DNA of 35,504 bases from Candidatus Aminicenantota bacterium (lineage in GTDB: Bacteria > Acidobacteriota > Aminicenantia > Aminicenantales > Aminicenantaceae), in assembly GCA_030669305.1 (NCBI GenBank), contig DAOVDU010000012.1:1-35504 (forward strand), read 5' to 3'. Positions 16,636 to 23,670 of this stretch are shown one piece after another; position 1 is the first letter of the stretch; the number at the start of each line of letters is the position of its first letter. A model generated the notes under the pieces. The model searched no databases. It had not been told where the DNA came from and was given only the letters and a program-made list of their open reading frames with translations. The position numbers were made by a program, and so were the translations under genes.

Positions 16636-18042
16636 TTAGAGAAAAGGCATGTATTTCTCGATTTCATAGTCGCTGACTTGTTTGTCAAACTCTTTGGACA
16701 CGTTTTTGTTGTACTCCTCGAATTCCCACTTTTTATTAGCCAGAAATTTATAAAAAATGTGGTCACCCAATGTTTCCTTGAGAAGGTCACTTTTTTGCAT
16801 GATTTTGATTGCCTCCTCTAGGTTTTGCGGAAGTGTTTTGATTTTGAATATTTTTTGCCTAGAGTTGCTCATTCTGTATATGTTTTCTTCTACAGGGTCC
16901 TGGAGTTTGTATCCATTTTGAATCCCTCTCATACCCGCCATGAATACAGCAGCAAATGCTAGGTAGAGATTACAGGATGGATCGGGAGATCTGAGTTCTA
17001 TCCTTGTGGCATGTTCTTTTCCAGGTTGGTATTCAGGAACTCTGATGTAAGCAGATCTGTTTCTCTGTCCCCAGGCAACATATATAGGAGCCTCATACCC
17101 TTCGATCAGCCGTTTATAAGAATTGACCCATTGGCTGCATACAGCAGATATTTCTCTTGAATGAGTCATGAGTCCTGCCATGTACTGATGCGCAGTATCG
17201 GAAAGATGATATCTATCTGTTTTATCGAAAAATATATTCTTACCGTTTTTCCAGAGGGATTGATGGATATGCATTCCGCTTCCGTTCTGGCCGTTTAAAG
17301 GTTTGGGCATAAAGGTTGCATATAAATTATGCATTCTGGCCACTTTTTTCACCATGTAGCGGAATATCATGCAGGAATCGGCCATTTCTAAAGCACTGAG
17401 ATATTTTATGTCTATTTCATGTTGGCCATGAGCGACTTCGTGATGGTCATATTCTGATAAAATTCCCATACTTTTAAGTAGGATCTGAATTTCCTTGCGA
17501 ATTTCCCCATGATAGCCGCTGAAAAAGTATTCTCCATGGTCGAGAGGAAAAGCTTCTTTATCATTAGGAAAAATGAAAAATTCGAGTTCAGGTCCGACTT
17601 TAATATCTTCAATTCCGAATTCCTCTCTGCATTTTTTAAGAACCCTTTTTAATATGTATCTTGAATCCCCTTCATAGGGCTGTCCATCCGGGTTGAGAAT
17701 ATCCCCGGACATTATGGCTTCTTTCCATTTTGTGTGCTCATCAAATCCTTTGTATTCCCAAGGTAAAACCCTGAAGGTTGTTGCATCTGGCTTTATGACT
17801 AAGTCACTTTCTTCAATTCGCACAAAACCTTCTACTGAAGAGCCGTCAAATCCTTTTCCTTCATGGAAGGCTCTTTCTAACTCATCGCTGGGGATTGTGA
17901 AATCCATACGTCTTCCCAAAATATCAGGAAACATGATGCGGATGAATTCTATTCGATTTGACGTGTTAAGGACGGTGTCTAAGACTTCCGCTTCATTTTC
18001 ATAGCCGAAACTCTTGAAATTGGTTTTTGAAGAATTGATCAT
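16636..18042 (-). CDS. glnA: Glutamine synthetase, type I-alpha-like
   Basis: GlnA makes glutamine from glutamate, ammonia and ATP as a cytoplasmic dodecamer. I start at ATG 18042 (468 residues), which has AAGGAGAG six bases upstream; longer in-frame starts up to 18138 run into the promoter region. Family motifs seen are GFDGSSVEGF, EFFIFP, the ATP-site GSGMHIHQS, NRSAYIRVPE, and the ARG-loop-type IELRSPDPSCNLYLAFAA. In place of the NLYDLPPEE adenylylation site of the beta type, this enzyme has NIYRMSNSRQ with no following acidic stretch. Control by adenylylation is therefore unlikely. It is divergent from an Lrp/AsnC gene, with candidate operators between them. Confidence 0.96.
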   Translation of the reverse strand: MINSSKTNFKSFGYENEAEVLDTVLNTSNRIEFIRIMFPDILGRRMDFTIPSDELERAFHEGKGFDGSSVEGFVRIEESDLVIKPDATTFRVLPWEYKGFDEHTKWKEAIMSGDILNPDGQPYEGDSRYILKRVLKKCREEFGIEDIKVGPELEFFIFPNDKEAFPLDHGEYFFSGYHGEIRKEIQILLKSMGILSEYDHHEVAHGQHEIDIKYLSALEMADSCMIFRYMVKKVARMHNLYATFMPKPLNGQNGSGMHIHQSLWKNGKNIFFDKTDRYHLSDTAHQYMAGLMTHSREISAVCSQWVNSYKRLIEGYEAPIYVAWGQRNRSAYIRVPEYQPGKEHATRIELRSPDPSCNLYLAFAAVFMAGMRGIQNGYKLQDPVEENIYRMSNSRQKIFKIKTLPQNLEEAIKIMQKSDLLKETLGDHIFYKFLANKKWEFEEYNKNVSKEFDKQVSDYEIEKYMPFL

Positions 18043-18159
18043 TCTGTCTCTCCTTGTTCTATCTTGCCTGTCTTGCATTATTTTTAGTTTGACCTCATTT
18101 AAATAATGACATATTATCCATATTGCAAAAAAAGCCAAGAAGGTTTACAATAGTTGACG

Positions 18160-18188
18160 ATGTTACCGAAATATAATACAATTGTCAA
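18160..18188 (-). promoter_or_regulatory. Sigma-70-type promoter of glnA
   Basis: The minus strand has a perfect TTGACA (18188-18183), 17 bases, and TAACAT (18165-18160). The start would be near 18153, leaving a leader of about 110 bases. The -35 hexamer overlaps the ACAATTGT palindrome at 18178-18185, so a protein bound there would block or touch RNA polymerase. Confidence 0.6.
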
Positions 18189-18247
18189 CAAAAAAGATAA
18201 AAAATGATACTATTATAGCAAAACAATTATGATTTAAAGACAATTGT
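18178..18247. promoter_or_regulatory. Candidate operators in the glnA-lrp divergent region (ACAATTGT twice, ACAATTAT once)
   Basis: The perfect 8-base palindrome ACAATTGT occurs at 18178-18185 and 18240-18247, 62 bases apart (about six helical turns), with a near copy, ACAATTAT, at 18223-18230. One copy overlaps the glnA -35 box; another sits just before the ribosome site (GGAGG) of the Lrp-type gene. Spaced AT-rich palindromes fit Lrp/AsnC-type autoregulation and glnA control, but the binding protein is inferred only from proximity. The rest of the region is AT-rich and lacks a clear promoter for the rightward gene. Confidence 0.45.
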
Positions 18248-18260
18248 TTGGAGGTTTCGT

Positions 18261-18704
18261 ATGATTGATGACCTGGGTAAGAAAATTATCCGAGTGCTCA
18301 ATCAGAATGCCCGGAGAAGCTTTCGTGAAATTGCTAAAGAAGTAGGCACATCGGTTACTGCAGTTATACATAAAATCAAAAAGTTTGAAGAATCAGGAAT
18401 AATAAAAGGATATATCCCTATAGTTGATCCTGAGTATTTTGATTTGAAGCTTATTGCCATAATTGCTCTTCGTATATCAAGGGGAAAATTACTGGAGACG
18501 CAGAAGAAGATTGCCGAGGACCCTCGTGTAGTAGCTGTCTATGATATAACCGGCGAATGGGATTCAATGATTATCGGATATTTTAAGGATCGACAGGACC
18601 TGAACTCTTTCATAAAGAATCTGCTCTCCCAAGAGAATGTAGATAGATCTGTCACTCATATCGTGTTGAATATGGTTAAAGAAGAAAGGCGAATTCTTGT
18701 TTAA
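18261..18704 (+). CDS. Lrp/AsnC family transcriptional regulator
   Basis: This 147-residue regulator has an N-terminal helix-turn-helix (SFREIAKEVGTSVTAVIHKI, about 17-36). A C-terminal RAM ligand-binding domain follows, with the Asp-Ile-Thr-Gly turn and EWDSMIIGYF motif where Lrp-type proteins bind amino acids. GGAGG lies seven bases before the ATG. It is divergently placed from glnA and probably autoregulated. Which amino acid it senses cannot be read from sequence; glutamine or another nitrogen signal is a reasonable guess from its neighbour. Confidence 0.93.
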   Translation: MIDDLGKKIIRVLNQNARRSFREIAKEVGTSVTAVIHKIKKFEESGIIKGYIPIVDPEYFDLKLIAIIALRISRGKLLETQKKIAEDPRVVAVYDITGEWDSMIIGYFKDRQDLNSFIKNLLSQENVDRSVTHIVLNMVKEERRILV

Positions 18705-18711
18705 AGATTTC

Positions 18712-18739
18712 TTGACAGGGCCCAGGAATATGCCATAAT
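18712..18739 (+). promoter_or_regulatory. Sigma-70-type promoter of speD
   Basis: TTGACA (18712-18717), a 16-base spacer and CATAAT (18734-18739) lie between lrp and speD. Initiation near 18746 gives a leader of about 23 bases carrying the GAGGAG ribosome site. This makes speD separately transcribed from lrp. Confidence 0.65.
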
Positions 18740-18768
18740 TAGAATCACTCTATTTGAGGAGAATAAAT

Positions 18769-19200
18769 ATGGCAGAGAAGATACATGAGTCTATTGGTCA
18801 TCACTATATTGTTGAAGCATCTGGTTGTGATCCCGAAATAATCGGAAGCGTAGCAAAAGTTCAGCAGATTTTGGTCAAAGCTGCCGAGATTGCTGGGACC
18901 GAGGTTTGGTCTATTTCCTTCAACAGATTTCCTCCTCATGGAGTCAGTGGGGTTGTTGTTATTTCAGAATCTCATATTTCGGCACACACATGGCCTGAAT
19001 ATGGTTATGGGGCATTGGATTTCTACACATGTGGAAACTCTGTTGATCCAGAGAAAGGAATTGAGTATGCTGTTGGAGCTTTTGGAGCTTCTTCTTCCCA
19101 TATAACTGAAATTACGCGAGGAATTGAGGAGGGTGACAGAGAATTTTATCACAGCTTTATAACCTGGGAAGAAGAATTCGAAAAAAAAGAAGAGAAATAA
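18769..19200 (+). CDS. speD: S-adenosylmethionine decarboxylase proenzyme (polyamine synthesis)
   Basis: SpeD decarboxylates S-adenosylmethionine to supply aminopropyl groups for spermidine. I start at ATG 18769 (143 residues) because GAGGAG lies six to ten bases before it; the frame itself extends to 18754. The self-cleavage site lies between Glu67 and Ser68 (ISESHIS), Ser68 becoming the pyruvoyl group. His73 and Cys88 are conserved in HTWPE and FYTCGN, with spacing identical to the small bacterial/archaeal class 1B enzymes. The C-terminus is short and lysine/glutamate-rich. No speE or other polyamine gene is in the window. Confidence 0.96.
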   Translation: MAEKIHESIGHHYIVEASGCDPEIIGSVAKVQQILVKAAEIAGTEVWSISFNRFPPHGVSGVVVISESHISAHTWPEYGYGALDFYTCGNSVDPEKGIEYAVGAFGASSSHITEITRGIEEGDREFYHSFITWEEEFEKKEEK

Positions 19201-19305
19201 TAAATTTTTTTACAATTTTACAGTTGTTAATAACTTTTAAATTGAAATTTAAGCCATAATCTTCCTGAGAAAATAGACGTTCTTTTGTTCCTTTGCGCCA
19301 TAATA

Positions 19306-19321
19306 TGGCACAAAAATTGCT
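19306..19321 (+). promoter_or_regulatory. Sigma-54 (-24/-12) promoter of the M1-like metallopeptidase gene
   Basis: TGGCACAAAAATTGCT matches the -24/-12 consensus, with GG (19307-19308) and GC (19319-19320) separated by ten bases. The start would be near 19332, about 74 bases before the ATG at 19406. An 11-base palindrome, CCATAATATGG, overlaps the -24 element. The remainder of 19201-19405 is AT-rich and shows no other clear signal. Confidence 0.7.
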
Positions 19322-19405
19322 CCTTTTTTTATAGTGCTTAATAATGTCGGATAAATATGATCTGAGCCTGCCCTATAGATTATTTTAATAGGAAGGCTGG
19401 AGAGA

Positions 19406-22009
19406 ATGAGCCAAATAAAAAAAATCTTTCTAATATCTTTCCTGGTATTTTCTATGATTACTCTATCTATTGCCGAGGAGCAGAGTGTTGATGAATTCAT
19501 TTCCCAAATGAAAAATGCATTAGAACAGAAGAATATCCCAGCCTACCTGGATTGTTTTTCCTCTAAAATAAGAAAGATAGAGGAAGAACTGATTAATACT
19601 ATATTTGATGTGTCCGAGATGGATAGTGTCGCTGTCTTCAAGGCCTATAAAAAGATAGAAACTCAAGATGATGCCACACTATCCGTTAAGATTCTTTTTC
19701 AAAATTCCTATTCAGTGGTTATAGAAGCCTGGCGTTTGACTCTAGAAAAAATGGATGGCCGGTGGCAAGTGAAAGAAAAAAAAGTGACTGGGAGCATTAA
19801 TAATCTGTATAGATTAAAAATTCCATCAGAAAGAGTAGAAAGAGTTAAGCTGATTGAAATAAAGCATGTGGATATCAAAATCACATTCGAAGATGCCATT
19901 ATCTTCTATGACAATATTCCTGCCCATGAAACGGCTCTCTTGATTTTGGGCAAGGGCCATTTGTTTTTTTCTCCTTCATCGCCATTAGAAAAACATCAAC
20001 TGGAATTGATTTATAAAGAAAACATTCTCCAAGATAGGCTCAAATATGCATATCTCCGTTTTTCCGACTCTTTTTTTAAGGATAACATCAAGATAATTAG
20101 AGAGGATGATAAAGAGAATCTAGTGACTCAAGCAGATAAAAACAGAGCCTATTCACTGTTCGTTAAATACTATTTTCGTTCTTTTACAGTAAAAAATTCC
20201 CTGAATGGAGAACTACTCTCCTTCTTGCCTAAGGGGAATAGGGCGCTTTTTGAATTTGAGGGAAGAAAAATAGGGGAATTAACATATATCTTTTCTCCTT
20301 TTGCTGAGGAAGAAGTTAGTCTTTACCAGTGGGAAAAGGAGAGGGTTATCAACCTTTACACTCCTTCTGTTGATAAGAATGAAAAAAGGCTTTTTATCTC
20401 TTTTGGTCAGAAGTTTGATGTGAGTAACTATCAAATCGATATAGCCTTTAATCCTGAAAAATTTTATTTTTCAGGAAAGGCAAAAGTTGAGTTAGAATCA
20501 AAGATTGACTCTCTTAGCGCGCTGAAATTTAAACTTAACTCTAACCTGGAAATACTTCGCATCACTGATGAAGATAAAAATGAGTTGTTTTATACAAAAG
20601 ACGATTTCAGGAGAACTTTGTATATTTATTTTTTACACCTTCCTTCCATGAATGAGAAGGCCTCGATTGAAATTTATTACCGCGGGAAAATAGAGCCTCC
20701 AGAATTGACAGCAGATGTCATTTCCCTTGCTCAATATGATATAACTTACAAGCGTTCTCAAACTGATAAGAGCTTCCTTTATAGTCAATCTTCTTACTGG
20801 TACCCTGTTCCTCCTGACGAAGATTATTTTACAGCTCGTGTGAAGATTATCGTTCCTCCTGAATATTCAATTATCTCCAGCGGCAAGCTGATCGAACAGT
20901 CTGAATTGAAAGGATTAGAGAAAGTTGAAGAGATAGAAAAGACTGGATTTTCGGTTAATGTTTTCGAAACGAAAAAACCTGTCAAATATCTTTCATTTAT
21001 CGTAGGAAAATTTAAAAAAATTAAGGAAACGAGTGCCCCTCTTCCTCTCGAGTATTTCTGCACATCGAATGTCGACTCTAAAAACAATGATATTTTTGAA
21101 CAAACAAAGGATATCCTCGAATTTTATGAAAGCAGATTTGGACCCTATCCTTTTGAAAAATTGAGTATTGTCCGTAGAGTATGGTCCTCTAGCGGCGGAC
21201 ATAGCCCCCCTTCTTTCATTGTTCTCAACGAACTTCCCCGATTTCCTGAGGAAATCCGCTTAATAAGGAGAAGCAGCCCAGTTGATCTTTCTCACTGGAA
21301 GGAGTATTTTCTCGCCCATGAAATTGCTCATCAATGGTGGGGTCAAGGTGTTGCTTGGGATTCTTATCATGACCACTGGATAAGCGAGGGATTGGCTCAA
21401 TTTTCAGCTGTTCTTTATTTAAGAGAAAAATATGGTGAGCGAGACTTTTCCAATATCCTAAAAAAGTTTTCACGATGGATAGAAAAGAAGTCTGAGTGGG
21501 GTCCGATTACTATGGGTTCCCGGATCAGTTATTTTGACTTTGAGGCTTATCAGTCGATCATTTATAACAAAACATCTTTAGTGTTAAATATGCTTAAAGA
21601 TTTTCTCGGTGAAGATTTATTTTTTAAAGGGATAAGAGAATTTTTCATGTTAAACAGGTATAGTGCAGCAAGTACAAATGATTTTTATAAAACCATTATT
21701 GAAACCTCTGGAAGAGATTTAAAGCCATTTTTTAAAAATTGGTTTGAGTCCTACCACCTTCCTGAGGTCAAAGTTTCTAAAACAGTCGAAAAGGGAGCAG
21801 AAGGATTTCTTCTTAATCTGAAGATAACCCAGCAAAAAGAACTATTTGTATTTCCTCTTTGGATAGAATGGATGGAAAATGGAAATAAGGTTAAAAAGAA
21901 GCTTATTATTGACAGAAAAGTCAAAGACTTCAGTTTTGAACTGAGAACTAAGCCTGATAAGATAAAGGTTAATCCGGATCATGCCGTCCCAGGGAAGTTT
22001 TTTAAATAA
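19406..22009 (+). CDS. Exported M1-like zinc metallopeptidase (gluzincin)
   Basis: This 867-residue protein has a typical signal peptide (IKKIFLISFLVFSMITLSIA), so it acts outside the cytoplasm. An unassigned N-terminal region of about 330 residues is followed by an M1-type beta-sandwich domain (DVSNYQIDIAFNPEKFYFSG onward). The catalytic domain has zinc ligands His638, His642 and Glu661 (HEIAH, 18 residues, E in WISEGLAQF). Tyr720 is in the usual transition-state position. The exopeptidase GAMEN motif expected about 35 residues before the zinc site is replaced by a GGHSPPSF stretch (about 595-603). Free-N-terminus recognition may therefore differ from classical aminopeptidases. GGAGAG precedes the ATG. 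The sigma-54 promoter and single-gene setting suggest induced peptide scavenging (inference). The M1 clan call is firm; the substrate is unknown. Confidence 0.9.
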   Translation: MSQIKKIFLISFLVFSMITLSIAEEQSVDEFISQMKNALEQKNIPAYLDCFSSKIRKIEEELINTIFDVSEMDSVAVFKAYKKIETQDDATLSVKILFQNSYSVVIEAWRLTLEKMDGRWQVKEKKVTGSINNLYRLKIPSERVERVKLIEIKHVDIKITFEDAIIFYDNIPAHETALLILGKGHLFFSPSSPLEKHQLELIYKENILQDRLKYAYLRFSDSFFKDNIKIIREDDKENLVTQADKNRAYSLFVKYYFRSFTVKNSLNGELLSFLPKGNRALFEFEGRKIGELTYIFSPFAEEEVSLYQWEKERVINLYTPSVDKNEKRLFISFGQKFDVSNYQIDIAFNPEKFYFSGKAKVELESKIDSLSALKFKLNSNLEILRITDEDKNELFYTKDDFRRTLYIYFLHLPSMNEKASIEIYYRGKIEPPELTADVISLAQYDITYKRSQTDKSFLYSQSSYWYPVPPDEDYFTARVKIIVPPEYSIISSGKLIEQSELKGLEKVEEIEKTGFSVNVFETKKPVKYLSFIVGKFKKIKETSAPLPLEYFCTSNVDSKNNDIFEQTKDILEFYESRFGPYPFEKLSIVRRVWSSSGGHSPPSFIVLNELPRFPEEIRLIRRSSPVDLSHWKEYFLAHEIAHQWWGQGVAWDSYHDHWISEGLAQFSAVLYLREKYGERDFSNILKKFSRWIEKKSEWGPITMGSRISYFDFEAYQSIIYNKTSLVLNMLKDFLGEDLFFKGIREFFMLNRYSAASTNDFYKTIIETSGRDLKPFFKNWFESYHLPEVKVSKTVEKGAEGFLLNLKITQQKELFVFPLWIEWMENGNKVKKKLIIDRKVKDFSFELRTKPDKIKVNPDHAVPGKFFK

Positions 22010-22013
22010 AATT

Positions 22014-22173
22014 CCAAATTCCAAACAAATAAGTTTAAAGTTTAAGGTTTAAAGTATTTATATTTTTAATTTAGTTATTTACCTTAAACATTAAACATTC
22101 AACCTTAAACCCATTTCTATTCTTGCCTTAAACCTTAAACTTTAAACCTTAAACTTATTTGTTTGGAATTTGG
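22014..22173. repeat. 160-bp inverted element built on GTTTAAR/CCTTAAA heptamers (copy 1)
   Basis: The ends are a perfect 25-base inverted repeat (22014-22038 with 22149-22173) starting CCAAATTCCAAACAAATAAG. Inside, 7-base words run in one orientation on the left (GTTTAAA, GTTTAAG, GTTTAAA from 22033) and in the other on the right (CCTTAAA-type words at 22082-22109 and 22126-22153). The element lies between convergent genes, five bases after the M1 gene stop, and could fold as a bidirectional terminator. A related element is at 27084-27190. The remainder, 22174-22278, holds GATAAAC and GGCAGT-type words and no gene. Confidence 0.8.
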
Positions 22174-22278
22174 TGCTTTCTATTTTCTGGGTTACCGGAT
22201 AAAATAAACCAGACAAACTAGATAAACGCAGAAGGCAGTGGGCAGTAGGCTTCGCCTGTAATTGCTGAGAGCTGATAG

Positions 22279-23670
22279 TTAGTCTGGTAGGTTATTTACA
22301 TCCAGCTTAAAGCGTTTAATCATCTCATTAAAGGTAGTAGGCTTGACCCCTAAGAGACTGGCTGCCTTTTTCTGAACCCCGTTTGTTTTTTTAAGTGCTT
22401 CGAGAATAGCTTTTTTCTGGAACATTTGAATCTGCTCTTTGAGGTTGATATCATAGTTAGGTGAAGAAAAAATTGTTTCTTTCTCTTTTTGGAAACTTAA
22501 AAGGAAGGGAGGCAGACAACTTCTGGAAATGAGTTTAGACTTAGTCAGGACAACGGCCCTTTCGATTAAATTTTCCAACTCCCTGATGTTTCCAGGCCAA
22601 TCATAGTGGTCTAGCATTTCCATGACGTCTTCAGTTAAACCGAGGATTTCTTTATTGTTTTCTTTGCTGTAAATATCCAAGAAGTGCTTAACCAGGAGCG
22701 GAATATCTTCCTTTCTTTCACGCAGAGGGGGGATTTCAATTTTGATGACATTCAATCGAAAAAAGAGGTCCAGCCGAAATTTTTTTTCTTCTATAAGCTC
22801 TTCCAAATCAGCGTTCGTTGCTGTAATCATCCTGACATCCACTTTAATCGTAGTTGTTCCACCTAATCTCATGAATTCACGATCTTGCATAACCCGAAGT
22901 AATTTTGCCTGAGTTTCCAGATTGAGTGCAGATATTTCGTCAAAGAAAATTGTTCCTTTATCAGCGGCTTCAAACAGACCTTTCTTTTGGCTAACTGCGC
23001 CAGTAAAAGCCCCTTTTACATGACCAAAGAGATGGCTCTCGAGAAGATCGGGGGGAAGGGAGCCGCTGTTGACGACAATGAAAGAAGAATTAGCTCGGTT
23101 GCTGTTATGATGAATGGCTCGTGCAACCAGTTCTTTACCTGTTCCGCTTTCGCCCTGAAGCAGGATTGTACTCCGTGTAGGAGCTGAAGCTTTAATTATT
23201 TCGAAGACATTTTCAATCGCTTTGCTTTTGCCGATTATGTTTTCAAAGCTGAATTTCTTCTTAAGTTCGTCTTTCAACCGAAGATTTTCATCTTGAAGCG
23301 TTTTGTGCTCTATTGCTCTTTTGACGGTTAAAAGTAATTCATCATGCTTAAAGGGTTTCTGGATATAATCAAAGGCTCCAGTTTTCATCGCAGATATCGC
23401 TGATTCCACCGAGGCATAAGCAGTGATTATGACAATGACTGCATACGGGTCGATTTTCTTTAGCTTTTTAAGGACTTCTATCCCATTCATTCCAGGCATG
23501 AGAAGGTCCAGAAGAATAAGATCATAGGTTTGATATGAATGCTTATTCAAGGCCTCTTCTCCGCTTAAAGAAGTTTCCACTGTATATCCTTCTGATGTGA
23601 GAAGATCCCCTAAGACGTCATGAATGATGGGTTCATCATCAATTATATGAATCATTCTGTTTTTTGCCAT
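22279..23670 (-). CDS. Sigma-54-dependent response regulator, NtrC family (second copy in window)
   Basis: This 463-residue protein has a receiver domain (Asp11/12, phosphoacceptor Asp55), an AAA+ domain with Walker A GESGTGKE and GAFTGA at 220-225, and a C-terminal Fis-type helix-turn-helix (KKAASLLGVKPTTFNEMI). Its start overlaps the end of the kinase gene by 32 bases. An internal ATG at 23655 is also possible, since neither start has a strong ribosome site. The HTH tail differs from the regulator at 7053-8408, so the two should bind different enhancers. Target promoters are unknown; the sigma-54 promoter of the convergent M1 peptidase gene is the nearest one. Confidence 0.94.
   Translation of the reverse strand: MAKNRMIHIIDDEPIIHDVLGDLLTSEGYTVETSLSGEEALNKHSYQTYDLILLDLLMPGMNGIEVLKKLKKIDPYAVIVIITAYASVESAISAMKTGAFDYIQKPFKHDELLLTVKRAIEHKTLQDENLRLKDELKKKFSFENIIGKSKAIENVFEIIKASAPTRSTILLQGESGTGKELVARAIHHNSNRANSSFIVVNSGSLPPDLLESHLFGHVKGAFTGAVSQKKGLFEAADKGTIFFDEISALNLETQAKLLRVMQDREFMRLGGTTTIKVDVRMITATNADLEELIEEKKFRLDLFFRLNVIKIEIPPLRERKEDIPLLVKHFLDIYSKENNKEILGLTEDVMEMLDHYDWPGNIRELENLIERAVVLTKSKLISRSCLPPFLLSFQKEKETIFSSPNYDINLKEQIQMFQKKAILEALKKTNGVQKKAASLLGVKPTTFNEMIKRFKLDVNNLPD

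Noticed and set aside
18121-18140. TTGGC-T7-GC stretch upstream of glnA, similar to a sigma-54 promoter
   Set aside because: On the minus strand GG and GC are only eight bases apart; sigma-54 recognition needs ten. The TTGACA/TAACAT promoter at 18188-18160 explains glnA better.
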